Virus record (IMG/VR): IMGVR_UViG_3300023106_000022
Location: 1-37,792 of that record
Source: a virus
Length of the DNA stretch: 37,792 bases
Direction: 5' to 3' (one strand)
Shown here in pieces: positions 1 through 7,773 of the stretch. The notes under the pieces were generated by a model. It saw nothing but the letters and a program-made list of their open reading frames with translations, had not been told where the DNA came from and ran no database searches. The position numbers and the translations under genes are program-made. Positions within the stretch are counted from its first letter, which is position 1; every line of letters starts with the position of its first letter.

Positions 1-167
1 GGTAATGAATAGTAAGGATACTCAGGTTGGTATGCAATACCTATTGCGCCTCCGAAATTTTTATACCAACATGCATCATCCCGCAATTCATTCTTTTCCT
101 TGCTCCATCCTAAAAACTTTGCGATAGACTCGTTACGCTCCTTAACTGATATTTTTCTGTCCAACAT
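1..167 (-). CDS. Phage hypothetical protein, cut by window edge
   Basis: An open frame starts with ATG at 167 and runs off the left edge, giving 55 complete residues. The N-terminus is a charged helix (ISVKERNESIAKFLGW) followed by an aromatic-rich stretch with IGIAYQPEYPYYSLP. From memory this resembles a common uncharacterised protein of Bacteroidota phages, in which an 'LP' segment is followed by a His/Trp-rich motif; the missing C-terminus would decide it. It lies 31 nt downstream of the zinc-ribbon gene and is the last gene of the left transcription unit visible here. Function unknown. Confidence 0.7.
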   Translation of the reverse strand, partial: MLDRKISVKERNESIAKFLGWSKEKNELRDDACWYKNFGGAIGIAYQPEYPYYSL

Positions 168-198
168 TTTTTTATTTTTTAAATTGAGTTAATTGGTT

Positions 199-906
199 TT
201 ATTTATTGAGTGATTGAAGGTATTCATTTACCTTGCCTACAAGGTTGTTATAATGATCGCCCCATGTTTTAAAAATTTGAATAGATTCCCACATTGCATC
301 ACTCAACTGCTGTTCTGTAAATTTCTTCTCTCCCTCCTGTACATCAGGCTTTGCATCTGCTACAGGGTGTTGTGACTTGGTTATTTCTTCACCATATTTT
401 TCCATCGCCTCTATGACACGTTTCCATACTTTACTGGTTAATTCACGACAAGCATCACCGCCAAACTCATCAAAGCATTCGTCTAATATAGTGGCTGCAT
501 TCGGCTCTAACTTAGCTATTGGCTTTTGTTGTTCTTCACTCTCTCCATCTGTAGAAGGCTGCGGAGTAGCTTGTGTGAACCAATATGCTATAGCACTGTC
601 AAGCCTTATCCAACCTTCTCCTATTTTATAGCGAGCCGCACCCTTTGAATTATCTCTGTGTATTACCATATACGCTCCGTTTCTCTTTGGATCTTCTGAG
701 TAAGGGTGTTTTATATATAATTCAGGATTAAGCAAATCTTCTATTGTTGGCTTTTCTTCCTGCTGTACAGTACTTTCCTCTTTAGGAATATCTCCACCGA
801 GTTCTCTCGGTTCCTGCTGCATTGAAATGTAATCTATCTCGTTACAGTTTACGCATCCATGTTCAAATATTCGTGACCCGCAATCGGGGCAAGTTTTATA
901 TGCCAT
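199..906 (-). CDS. Zinc-ribbon N-terminal hypothetical protein
   Basis: A 235-residue acidic protein. Residues 6-21 hold a CxxC...CxxC pair (CPDCG then CVNCNE) that should bind one zinc ion. A Glu/Gln-rich low-complexity linker follows (about 29-52), then a segment with aromatic residues (60-110), a second low-complexity linker and a helical C-terminal half ending in NEYLQSLNK. No catalytic motif is visible. The zinc ribbon suggests nucleic-acid or protein binding, but the target is unknown. It starts with ATG at 906. The 80 nt upstream contain no gene and only a weak GCGG/CCGC hairpin. It belongs to the cluster of unknown genes downstream of the lysis cassette. Confidence 0.8.
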   Translation of the reverse strand: MAYKTCPDCGSRIFEHGCVNCNEIDYISMQQEPRELGGDIPKEESTVQQEEKPTIEDLLNPELYIKHPYSEDPKRNGAYMVIHRDNSKGAARYKIGEGWIRLDSAIAYWFTQATPQPSTDGESEEQQKPIAKLEPNAATILDECFDEFGGDACRELTSKVWKRVIEAMEKYGEEITKSQHPVADAKPDVQEGEKKFTEQQLSDAMWESIQIFKTWGDHYNNLVGKVNEYLQSLNK

Positions 907-986
907 TGTTAAGTTGTTTTAGGTTGAGCGATGTTTAATTCTATTGCGGTTTTCTTCCGCTAAGGTTGCGGTGTCCCGGTTAGTTG

Positions 987-1358
987 TTATGGTACAAGTT
1001 TTATTTTTGAATCTATGAAATATGGCTCGTTGGAAAATATTTCATTAATCTTTTTTACTACTTCTGATACATCAATCTTTTTAAGATTGGTATAAACCTC
1101 ATTCGTATTATCGCAACCTGTTTGATCTTCATACTCTTGTGCATATTGGTCTGCTATCAATTCTTTCAAACTTTCTTCATTAACTAAATAATAGTTCGGT
1201 TTAATATCGGCAAGTGTTAAATCTTCACTTTCAAAATCTTCTTTCGTCAAGTCATTTATTTTTTCTAAAAATTGCCAACCATGCCGAGGATGAAAAAATT
1301 GAGTATATCCTTTTGATAACGCTGCATCCACGGTTAGCGTTTTTTGTTCTTTGCTCAT
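987..1358 (-). CDS. Hypothetical phage protein
   Basis: A 123-residue acidic protein without membrane segments or signal peptide. It has an N-terminal segment with HPRHGWQFLEK and then a mainly helical, Asp/Glu-rich body. I do not recognise a family. It starts with ATG at 1358, 10 nt after the stop of the upstream gene, so it probably shares the transcript that starts near 2577. Coding status rests on the clean length, the tight packing with both neighbours and the absence of a competing frame. Confidence 0.75.
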   Translation of the reverse strand: MSKEQKTLTVDAALSKGYTQFFHPRHGWQFLEKINDLTKEDFESEDLTLADIKPNYYLVNEESLKELIADQYAQEYEDQTGCDNTNEVYTNLKKIDVSEVVKKINEIFSNEPYFIDSKIKLVP

Positions 1359-1368
1359 GTTAATATTT

Positions 1369-1794
1369 TTATTTAAGTTTTAGAATTACATGATTATCTC
1401 CTCTTATTCCGTTTGCTTTTAGAAGGGAGCGGAGGGATTCAAGGGCTGTAGTTGTTGCGGAGAATGATTTTGTATTACTATAATCAATAAAACAATATTC
1501 ACCTTCTGCAAAAGGATATTCGTGAGCATCCACCATCCCCGCTGCCTGTTCTTCTGTTATATCCTTCAATGTGTTTACGTACTCCCATTCACCGGGAGGA
1601 AGTGTTTTAGTATAATCTTTCCACGGTTGTTTAAATGAAAAGGGGATAGGTATAAGTGGCAGAAACATTGTAATAGCATATTTCTTTTTACTCCTGTTGT
1701 TCATATCTCCAGGAGCTAAAAGATGTATTTTATAAGCCCCTTCCGGTACTTCCACCACAAGTATAGTTGCTGATTCTGTGCTTATTTGTTGCAT
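1369..1794 (-). CDS. Hypothetical phage protein
   Basis: A 141-residue protein. The N-terminal half is beta-like (VVEVPEGAYKIHLL, then a Pro-rich FLPLIPIPFSF stretch). The C-terminal part ends in a helix with SLRSLLKANGIRGDNHVILKLK. That ending recalls small uncharacterised phage proteins with a 'sLLka.Gi....wLIL' tail, which is a memory-based impression. It starts with ATG at 1794, 5 nt after the upstream gene. No enzymatic motif, signal peptide or membrane helix. Part of the left-hand accessory unit. Confidence 0.75.
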   Translation of the reverse strand: MQQISTESATILVVEVPEGAYKIHLLAPGDMNNRSKKKYAITMFLPLIPIPFSFKQPWKDYTKTLPPGEWEYVNTLKDITEEQAAGMVDAHEYPFAEGEYCFIDYSNTKSFSATTTALESLRSLLKANGIRGDNHVILKLK

Positions 1795-1799
1795 GACTT

Positions 1800-2225
1800 T
1801 TAATTAAGTAGTAACTGATCGTTATTGGAAATGGACTGATAAAGCGTTTCTCCTGTTTTTATAACCGCATATGGTAAAAATATCTCAGCCATAGAAGCTA
1901 AGTCTGATTCTATGAATGCCATTTGCGCTTCTATCCATACCTTTATAATTCGCCATCCTGTACGCAAAGCTTGTTCTTCATTACACATTGACCGAGGTAC
2001 ACTTTTTTGCCTTTGCATAGCCTTTAAAACACCCTTAAAATTACACGGTAAAGCAAAGGCTTGCATCCTATCATTCCAATCAATACAGAAGGTTATGGCA
2101 GATGGTAAACGGTTCTCATCATTATCAACAATTATTTTAGTAGCCCCATGCTTTGATAATAATTGCTGTATTTCTGAAATCGTTTTATAGCTATCAATCT
2201 TCGTTGTATAATTTAGTATTGCCAT
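1800..2225 (-). CDS. Conserved phage protein of unknown function
   Basis: A 141-residue protein that I recognise as a widespread type in phages and viral metagenomes. Its N-terminus has the KIDSYKTISEIQQLLSKHGA pattern, followed by a strand-rich middle. The hallmark is RTGWRIIKVWIEAQMAFIES with a downstream FLPYAVIKTGETLYQ. No biochemical role is known to me. It starts with ATG at 2225, directly abutting the stop of the upstream gene, so translation is probably coupled. The W-R-I-I-K-x-W-I-E-A-Q helix is the best handle for a profile search. Confidence 0.82.
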   Translation of the reverse strand: MAILNYTTKIDSYKTISEIQQLLSKHGATKIIVDNDENRLPSAITFCIDWNDRMQAFALPCNFKGVLKAMQRQKSVPRSMCNEEQALRTGWRIIKVWIEAQMAFIESDLASMAEIFLPYAVIKTGETLYQSISNNDQLLLN

Positions 2226-2552
2226 TTATATTTTATTAAAAACAGAACTTGGAAATATTGTGTCTATATATTTATACTGAATATCATTCTTTAAGAAATA
2301 ATACAACCAAATTAAATTGCATTCCGGGGAAACAGCAAATGTATTATCTACTTTTATTTTACCGGTGAGGGCATCATAATATGTAATGCTTATCCATTTA
2401 TCATTTTTTGAAAACTTAATATGTAAACACTCTCCGCTATAATTATTACAATTAGAATGCTTGTCAAGACCATTCACTTGTTTTTGCAAACTGCCGAAAG
2501 ATATTTTTTCCTGAGGATTTATATTTACTTTGTAGTTCATACCTAAAAACAT
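2226..2552 (-). CDS. Hypothetical protein, first gene of left operon
   Basis: A 108-residue, cytosolic-looking protein with mixed strands and helices and no recognised motif. ATG at 2552 is used here; a second ATG at 2540 is also possible. It is the first gene after the late-operon terminator. About 25 nt separate it from the expected transcription start of the promoter at 2582-2611, so it probably opens a separate transcription unit that covers all genes to the left edge. Its stop abuts the next start. Confidence 0.72.
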   Translation of the reverse strand: MFLGMNYKVNINPQEKISFGSLQKQVNGLDKHSNCNNYSGECLHIKFSKNDKWISITYYDALTGKIKVDNTFAVSPECNLIWLYYFLKNDIQYKYIDTIFPSSVFNKI

Positions 2553-2574
2553 TTATCCCTGCTCATAGAGTGTG

Positions 2575-2693
2575 GCGAAATCAAAATTATAAATTATCCG
2601 GAACGGACAAAAGATAAAATAGATAACACTCTACTTGCAGGAATTATTTAAAATAAGATTTGTTGTAATTGACATTATAATTTTGATTTTCGC
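2575..2693. repeat. Near-perfect 18/19-bp inverted repeat, 82-bp centre
   Basis: The left arm 2575-2592 (GCGAAATCAAAATTATAA) is the reverse complement of the right arm 2675-2693, except for one extra A in the right arm. The 82-bp centre is AT-rich and gene-free. Each arm contains TAATTTTG pointing outward: minus strand at 2589-2582 and plus strand at 2678-2685. Only the minus-strand copy has a well-spaced TTTG upstream. The layout could be a dyad operator, a divergent promoter pair or an invertible promoter segment; the sequence alone does not decide. Confidence 0.7.
2582..2611 (-). promoter_or_regulatory. Bacteroidota-type promoter for the left operon
   Basis: Read on the minus strand, TTTG (2611-2608) is followed by an 18-nt spacer and TAATTTTG (2589-2582). 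This matches the Bacteroidota housekeeping promoter (TTTG or TTG near -33, TAnnTTTG near -7), with the spacer one base short of the usual 19. The expected start site near 2577 leaves about 25 nt before the ATG at 2552. The -7 box is part of the left arm of the inverted repeat at 2575-2693. Confidence 0.65.
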
Positions 2694-2742
2694 TACGCTA
2701 AGGTAAGAACATTTTAGATACTGCCAAATTTATTTTTGAAAT

Positions 2743-2768
2743 AAAAAAAGCACACCCTAAAGTGCGCT
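2743..2768 (-). terminator. Rho-independent terminator of the late operon
   Basis: On the minus strand AGCGCAC (2768-2762) pairs with GTGTGCT (2755-2749) around the loop TTTAGG, with one G-U pair. A run of seven T follows in a T-rich stretch. It sits 25 nt after the stop of the holin-like gene, so it closes the transcript that carries the tail, fibre and lysis genes. The next promoter lies about 130 nt further left. Confidence 0.85.
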
Positions 2769-2792
2769 TAACCAAAACATGAAAAACTTATT

Positions 2793-3089
2793 TTACCAAT
2801 CCTGAGCGCCACCGCCTTGCGCTACTTTTGGCGCTGTATAATTTGTTGTTACTGTACCGCCGGCATTCTCTACTGTTTTAACGGCTGCAGCAGTACTGTT
2901 TGTAAGAAGGTTTTTAATAAGGTAGCCTATGAATGTACCTATGGCTGTGATCGCTATTTGTTTCCAAACTATAGGCGGATTTTGAAGGGCCTGCTGCACT
3001 GCCACAAGGGTAGGCACAATGACAGCTAATATTGCTCCCTTTAAAAAGTCTGATCCTTTAAGTTGCAGGAAATCTGATTTTAAACTCAT
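2793..3089 (-). CDS. Holin-like two-helix membrane protein
   Basis: A 98-residue protein with two predicted membrane helices, roughly residues 16-35 (LKGAILAVIVPTLVAVQQAL) and 42-62 (WKQIAITAIGTFIGYLIKNLL). They are joined by a short loop with Pro and Trp and followed by a hydrophilic Gly/Ala/Thr-rich tail. Size, topology and position as the last gene before the late terminator fit a class II holin, which would form inner-membrane lesions at the end of infection. It lies just downstream of a spanin-like pair. Holins are too diverse for certainty without a profile match. Confidence 0.65.
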   Translation of the reverse strand: MSLKSDFLQLKGSDFLKGAILAVIVPTLVAVQQALQNPPIVWKQIAITAIGTFIGYLIKNLLTNSTAAAVKTVENAGGTVTTNYTAPKVAQGGGAQDW

Positions 3090-3099
3090 AATATTAATT

Positions 3100-3513
3100 T
3101 TAAGGTTTTTTACTTATTTCTTTTGCCTTACCAAAGATATTGATTTTGTAGTAAACGGTATCTATCCTTACTTCCTGAACTGCGTAATCATTGGCATATT
3201 CGGGTTTAGTAATTATTACCGGGTTGGATGCAACTTCTTTGTAAAAGGTATTTTCTTTTTTAAGTTTGGAAAGCACATACTTTAAACTGTCATTCTCCTG
3301 GGTGATGCGCTTCATTGCCGCTAACGTTAGCTTAGTATTATGCACTATCGGGCTGTCAAGGGATATAGCCTCCCTTAATTTAGTTTGGGTAGCCTGCTTA
3401 ATACCGGCATTTATCTGCTGCTTTATATAATCTTCCCCTTTGGGTGCCTGATCCTTTGTACCTGCTAAAACACAGGTGAAAATACCTAACAAAAAGTAGA
3501 ATGTCGGTTTCAT
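3100..3513 (-). CDS. Exported coiled-coil protein, possible outer spanin
   Basis: A 137-residue protein with an N-terminal hydrophobic signal (KPTFYFLLGIFTCVLAG) and a cysteine at residue 14 that could be a relaxed lipobox, although its sequence is not a textbook one. A coiled-coil body follows (about 70-95, MKRITQENDSLKYVLSKLKK) and then a strand-rich tail. Its ATG overlaps the stop of the preceding coiled-coil membrane gene in an ATGA. Paired, overlapping genes of this kind next to a holin are typical of Rz/Rz1-like spanins, which disrupt the outer membrane in Gram-negative lysis. The assignment is by architecture only. Confidence 0.5.
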   Translation of the reverse strand: MKPTFYFLLGIFTCVLAGTKDQAPKGEDYIKQQINAGIKQATQTKLREAISLDSPIVHNTKLTLAAMKRITQENDSLKYVLSKLKKENTFYKEVASNPVIITKPEYANDYAVQEVRIDTVYYKINIFGKAKEISKKP

Positions 3514-3806
3514 TTTATTTTTAATATTTTTTTTGCACTGTCCTGTATCTCTAACCTTCTTTCTCTTTGCTCAACTGACCTTACTGCTGCGTCATACTTT
3601 TCTGTGTTACATTCTTTTAATTCAAATTGAGCCTGCTCCTTTTGAGATCGCTCATATATTATCGTCAATTCCTGTGCCTTATTTTTCTGATAGTATACAA
3701 TTCCTACCGTAGATGACAAAGCGGTAATTACAGCAAGAGCAAACATTATTGAAATTCGCTGCCACGGGCTTTTTATTCCTTGCGTCCATGCTGTTGTATC
3801 TGCCAT
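3510..3806 (-). CDS. Single-TM coiled-coil protein, possible inner spanin
   Basis: A 98-residue protein with one membrane helix at about residues 18-38 (ISIMFALAVITALSSTVGIVYY). A long charged coiled-coil tail of about 60 residues follows (KAQELTIIYERSQKEQAQF onward). The short N-terminus followed by a TM anchor and periplasmic coiled coil is the shape of an Rz-type inner-membrane spanin. Its stop overlaps the next start by ATGA, and the next protein looks exported. No sequence family is recognised, so the role rests on shape and position inside the lysis cassette. Confidence 0.5.
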   Translation of the reverse strand: MADTTAWTQGIKSPWQRISIMFALAVITALSSTVGIVYYQKNKAQELTIIYERSQKEQAQFELKECNTEKYDAAVRSVEQRERRLEIQDSAKKILKIK

Positions 3807-3809
3807 TCC

Positions 3810-4292
3810 TCATAACTGTAGGTTTGCCTGCCGTTTTCTGTATACTGTTAAATACCAAAGTATTGCGCTTACTATGCCTACCATAATAAAATTAAGTGAA
3901 TAAAAGTCTGTTTTAAAATTATAGAACCATAAGCATAGATCAAAGATAGTCCATGCTAAAAATTCATAACAAAAAAGAAGCATCCATTTATCTTTCCAAA
4001 ATCCTAAAATGAATATTATTGCCGCTATTGCCCACTTAATTTCTTCTGATATTTTTTTGATGTTCCATTTCATTTCCCAAAAGTAAATCCCGTTAGGGTG
4101 CGATTCGTCTATGGGGTTAATATGAATCCAACAGGTTTTATAATTACTAAAATACCCGTTCTCCCATAGCCGCCATGATTCACCGATAAGATAAATGAGG
4201 TACATAAGAATGACAGCAGAAGCCTGCCTTTTGTTATCTGTCAGAAACTTTATAGATTTCCTTACAGATAGCGCCATCATACCACATATCAT
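3810..4292 (-). CDS. Polytopic membrane protein
   Basis: A protein of 160 residues from the ATG at 4292. A TTG at 4310 would overlap the upstream stop and add six residues. About four membrane helices are visible, including SAVILMYLIYLIGESW, AIAAIIFILGFW, LLFCYEFLAWTIFDLCLWFY and FIMVGIVSAILWYLTVY. The loop between the first two is polar with several Trp, His and Pro residues. It lies between a small protein next to the fibre genes and the spanin-like pair, so a role in lysis timing, holin control or superinfection exclusion is possible. No family is recognised. Confidence 0.65.
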   Translation of the reverse strand: MICGMMALSVRKSIKFLTDNKRQASAVILMYLIYLIGESWRLWENGYFSNYKTCWIHINPIDESHPNGIYFWEMKWNIKKISEEIKWAIAAIIFILGFWKDKWMLLFCYEFLAWTIFDLCLWFYNFKTDFYSLNFIMVGIVSAILWYLTVYRKRQANLQL

Positions 4293-4306
4293 TAACCATG
4301 AGGTTC

Positions 4307-4528
4307 TCAAGATACTTCCGGATCTGCACCATGAGGATTGCCACTTGCAAAAGCGGAATCAACTGCCCCGATAGCTGTTATTGTGCTTGGTACGTTTGCT
4401 TCAGGAATACGCAATGCAGCACTTCTTGTATGCGTGTAAGTAACTGCTGTACCATTCCATGTAAGCACCATGCTTGGTTCATCCTTTGCATCTGTAGGAA
4501 GAGAAACCACAATTATTTTATCTGCCAT
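4307..4528 (-). CDS. Small hypothetical protein downstream of fibres
   Basis: A 73-residue, strand-rich protein with MVLTWNGTAVTYTHTRSAALR in its first half and a Ser/Ala-rich end (DSAFASGNPHGADPEVS). It has no signal peptide or membrane helix. It sits 34 nt after the fibre gene and just before the membrane cassette. Composition is like small virion accessory or fibre-tip proteins, but that is only an impression. Start is ATG at 4528. Confidence 0.6.
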   Translation of the reverse strand: MADKIIVVSLPTDAKDEPSMVLTWNGTAVTYTHTRSAALRIPEANVPSTITAIGAVDSAFASGNPHGADPEVS

Positions 4529-4561
4529 CTTATTTAGTTTGTGCCTTACGGCGGTTAAAAG

Positions 4562-5986
4562 TTAATATGTTATCTCAAGTTGTTTAGTGGTCGGGGCGGT
4601 AACAGTAACATTCGTTGCGTTAATTCTGTATAGCCTGCACAATGCGTTTGCGGGAATCTCACCGCTGAGTTCCTGATCTTGATTTCCTGTAAGTGTTACT
4701 GCCAAAGAAAATACATTTGAAACGCTGCCGCACGTTATCCACGTAGTACCGCCGTCAGTGCTGTAATCTAACTGAACATATCCGTTGGATGTTGTCAATG
4801 TAAGAGCAAATGCGAAATTAATCGTGTAATGAGCACGTGCGTTCTTTGTAGAACTTATTGTGAATGTATTATTGCTTCCTGTAGTGGATAGTAAACGTGA
4901 GGGTGCTGTGTTGAATGAAGGCGCTGCCGCTGTATATTGAGGCACATTTAAAACCCCTGTTGAATTGTTGTACGTAGCAGCGCCGGATGTACCGGTAGTT
5001 GTAATAGAAATGGCTGTCCGTGCCGTACTTGTACCATCCGTTATTCCGTAGCCGCTCAAAGTTGTGGGCTTGCCGGTAACTGATGCAAATGTTTGTGCCG
5101 GTACGCTTGTTAAGAATCCCGAAGGATTTCCCGAAAGCGGGTAAGCATCAGAAATTCCATATCCCAAAAGTGTAGTAGGCTTTCCTGTTAATGAAGCAAA
5201 AGATTGAGCAGGAACACTGCTTATATATCCGTTTGGATTTGTAGCGTTGTAAGGCGTATAGCCCAATGCTGTAGTAACTTGTCCGCTTGATATGCTTGTT
5301 AAATACCCTACATCATTTGTCCATTGTGAAATATTACCGGACTTATTTGTAAGTGTATTTGTTGAAGAAGGCGTGAGGTAGGTTCCTGCGGGTTGATATG
5401 TTGACGCAGCGGTGCTACTCAAAAGATACCCTGCGGTAGCATGATTACCCCAACCATATGCAGTGTTCCAATTTGATATATTCGTGCCTGTTATTCCACT
5501 TGCTACAGATGCAGTAAATACGGGATCTATTTCTGTGGTTACGGGCGTACCTCCTAAAGCTGTTGCTATAGATCCTGCGGTCAGCGCTGCCGTAAACATT
5601 GCTGCAAAAGCCGCCGTCCTCATTTTAGTATCTAATGTGTCAGGCAAACCGAGTACTGTTGTCATTGGCACTACAATCTCCCTCATAGGAGTAGATTTTA
5701 AACGTCCGTTAGGCATCTTCCAAAGCATTGCACCGGTAGGATTACCGCCCGCCGTATCAATACCGCTTAATACAAACTCAGGAGCGATAAATTCCACTTT
5801 TGTAGAATCGCTGACACGACCTACTACTTTTAAGGTTACATTGTTTCTGAACTCTCCGCTACGCATCACATTGTTTACTACATAAGAAATACCTTGCGCA
5901 AAGGTTTCTTTAGCACCGAATAATGCAAATATTGCTGCAATACATTTCACGGTAATTTTCAGCATCTTAATTAACAGGTGTATCAT
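4562..5986 (-). CDS. Repetitive tail-fibre protein with signal peptide
   Basis: A 474-residue protein with a fibre-type centre. Residues 152-187 carry the phage-fibre pattern TEIDPVF ... NWNTAYGWGNHATAGYL. Residues 215-229 have the NKSGNISQWTNDVGYLT type, and two copies of a 25-residue unit (SVPAQ-FAS-TGKPTTL-GYGI) lie at 257-281 and 294-318. These are trimeric-fibre hallmarks. The C-terminal 120 residues are beta-rich and may be the receptor-binding tip. The N-terminus looks like a Sec signal ending AKETFAQ, best formed if the ATG at 5965 is used instead of 5986. A signal peptide on a virion fibre is odd; two neighbours share it. Confidence 0.85.
   Translation of the reverse strand: MIHLLIKMLKITVKCIAAIFALFGAKETFAQGISYVVNNVMRSGEFRNNVTLKVVGRVSDSTKVEFIAPEFVLSGIDTAGGNPTGAMLWKMPNGRLKSTPMREIVVPMTTVLGLPDTLDTKMRTAAFAAMFTAALTAGSIATALGGTPVTTEIDPVFTASVASGITGTNISNWNTAYGWGNHATAGYLLSSTAASTYQPAGTYLTPSSTNTLTNKSGNISQWTNDVGYLTSISSGQVTTALGYTPYNATNPNGYISSVPAQSFASLTGKPTTLLGYGISDAYPLSGNPSGFLTSVPAQTFASVTGKPTTLSGYGITDGTSTARTAISITTTGTSGAATYNNSTGVLNVPQYTAAAPSFNTAPSRLLSTTGSNNTFTISSTKNARAHYTINFAFALTLTTSNGYVQLDYSTDGGTTWITCGSVSNVFSLAVTLTGNQDQELSGEIPANALCRLYRINATNVTVTAPTTKQLEITY
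5033..5218. repeat. Tandem fibre repeat within the fibre gene
   Basis: Two in-frame copies of a 25-codon unit, at about 5218-5144 and 5107-5033, encode SVPAQ(S/T)FAS(L/V)TGKPTTL(L/S)GYGI(S/T)D. They are separated by 12 codons. The units are typical of phage fibre shafts and could change in number by recombination. Confidence 0.8.
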
Positions 5987-6004
5987 TGGTTTGTTTTTAA
6001 ACTT

Positions 6005-7756
6005 TTATTGTATAACATCCCATCTTTCATTTCCCTCATCATACTTCAACTTATAGGAATAATCTACATTTCCGAATGCGCCTAACGACACTTCAGTTTC
6101 ATAATTACCCGTATTCTTATTCATAATTCCTCCATGTCCATAGGCTATTTTAATATTAGAGGTGTTACCGGAACCTCTGTAAATTGTTATTTCTCTCCTA
6201 TCTACTGTCCCGGTAAGCGTAATAGTATAATCTGCGCCACCGTTTTGCGCCGGGATAACTACATCATCATCTCCTAAAGTGTAAGCGGCTGATACAGGTG
6301 TATTGTTTCTTACTACTCTTCTTGTTTCATTAAAAGAACGCTGAATGAATGCGTTTGAAGTTGAATTTCCTGAGAAGTCCTGATCGCTCCACACCCCTAC
6401 AGATGCAGGATCATTTGCCGTTAATTTAATACTATTAGCATTCCCTAATTCCACCTGTGTTCTATAAGACCCTCTTTGATTTCTCAATATCAAACTTTGT
6501 TCATCATCATCCTCACTTAAATATCTATAATTATCAGCATCTCCATTCAGATTACCTGAATATATAAATCTTGTGCTTGTGTTGGATTTTAGTTCTATAT
6601 CTCCCGTTACAGGTCCGCTTGTTCCATCTGTACCCGTAATAGGTATGTATGCACCGCCGGCTGCTGCCTGCCATGTAGCATTACCCGAAGCATCGGATGT
6701 GAGGACTTTGCCGGAGGCTTGATTTCCGTCTGTGTATTTTAAAGTGCCAAGTAAATCAAGAGTTGCTGTAGCCGTTCTTTGCCCTACTGCTAAACCTCCG
6801 GGAGTGTTAAAATAAGTTGTCCCGCTTGCACGTATAGCAGCCTGTGAGCTATCATTCCGGGGATCGCCACCATTTTTAGGCGCAAGAAAATAAAGATCTC
6901 CATTGGCTTTTTGAGCCATGTAAGTATATTGGGTTGTATGACCGCCATTTGTCCAAAACTTCAACCATCTGTTTTTTATGCGACTGTCTTTGCTTAACCA
7001 ACCAACCATTGCAGAATCATAATTTGCATATCTTTCTTCCGCCATTGGGTAGCCCCCTGAGATATCTTTACCGTAAATGAAATGTCGGTAGGCCCAATCT
7101 ATATTACTTGTAGAGTTACTCCACGTACGCATAATAGGCGTCACATATCCGGCTGTATTGCTATAATTCTGTAAGCTCCATCCGTTACGGCCGTAAGGCG
7201 TTTTTGTACTTATCGCAAGTCCCTGTCCGTTCTCATTTCCCCAAGACTTATCTACAATAATATTCATTGCGGCATAATCCTGTTCTAACGCATCGTCTCC
7301 AGCCATTTTTGAATGCACTGTATCAGCGCCTACCCAAACCTTATCTTTTGCAATTGTGGTTGTCTGAGTTGGTGTACCTTGAGCAAACCAAAGAGCCTTA
7401 TTATTTAAATTAGCCTTCCTGTTACCTGTAAATGATGCCGAGGTGCTGTAAATTGAAGTATCTATATTACCAAAGGCTCCTGATGAAACTAACATCCATT
7501 TAGTTCTTGCGGTGTTCCTGTACCAATAAGCATCAGGAGTAATAGTGTGAATTAAAGCTCCTGAATACGCTTTATTGTATTGTGTATTTGCTGCAGCCGT
7601 GTCTACTACGTCAATAGGAATAAAATTCGTTTTAATAGCACCGGGAGCAGGAATCAGCGTGCCAGAAGAACCCTGATGTGATCCTAATACAGGATATTGA
7701 GCCATTGAGGTAAGGCCCGATACAATGAATGAAATTAAAAATATTATTTTTCTCAT
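6005..7756 (-). CDS. Fibre or spike protein with signal peptide
   Basis: A 583-residue protein from the ATG at 7756; a TTG two codons upstream is possible. Residues 1-20 are a clear Sec signal (RKIIFLISFIVSGLTSMAQ). The mature N-terminal part has Tyr/Trp-rich beta segments. Near the middle, the motif LDLLGTLKYTDGNQASGKVLTSDASG is the adhesin/fibre linker pattern often seen in Bacteroidota surface proteins and phage fibres. The C-terminal third is beta-rich (YTLGDDDVVIPAQNGGADYTI) and ends in DEGNERWDVIQ. Its place between other fibre genes supports a receptor-binding role. The signal peptide argues for export, which is unusual for a virion protein. Confidence 0.8.
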   Translation of the reverse strand: MRKIIFLISFIVSGLTSMAQYPVLGSHQGSSGTLIPAPGAIKTNFIPIDVVDTAAANTQYNKAYSGALIHTITPDAYWYRNTARTKWMLVSSGAFGNIDTSIYSTSASFTGNRKANLNNKALWFAQGTPTQTTTIAKDKVWVGADTVHSKMAGDDALEQDYAAMNIIVDKSWGNENGQGLAISTKTPYGRNGWSLQNYSNTAGYVTPIMRTWSNSTSNIDWAYRHFIYGKDISGGYPMAEERYANYDSAMVGWLSKDSRIKNRWLKFWTNGGHTTQYTYMAQKANGDLYFLAPKNGGDPRNDSSQAAIRASGTTYFNTPGGLAVGQRTATATLDLLGTLKYTDGNQASGKVLTSDASGNATWQAAAGGAYIPITGTDGTSGPVTGDIELKSNTSTRFIYSGNLNGDADNYRYLSEDDDEQSLILRNQRGSYRTQVELGNANSIKLTANDPASVGVWSDQDFSGNSTSNAFIQRSFNETRRVVRNNTPVSAAYTLGDDDVVIPAQNGGADYTITLTGTVDRREITIYRGSGNTSNIKIAYGHGGIMNKNTGNYETEVSLGAFGNVDYSYKLKYDEGNERWDVIQ

Positions 7757-7773
7757 GATCAATTCTTTAAGTG

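Noticed and set aside
2725-2732. TAAATTTG box between the late terminator and the left operon
   Set aside because: No TTTG or TTG at a fitting distance upstream, which is occupied by the terminator stem; likely chance in AT-rich DNA.
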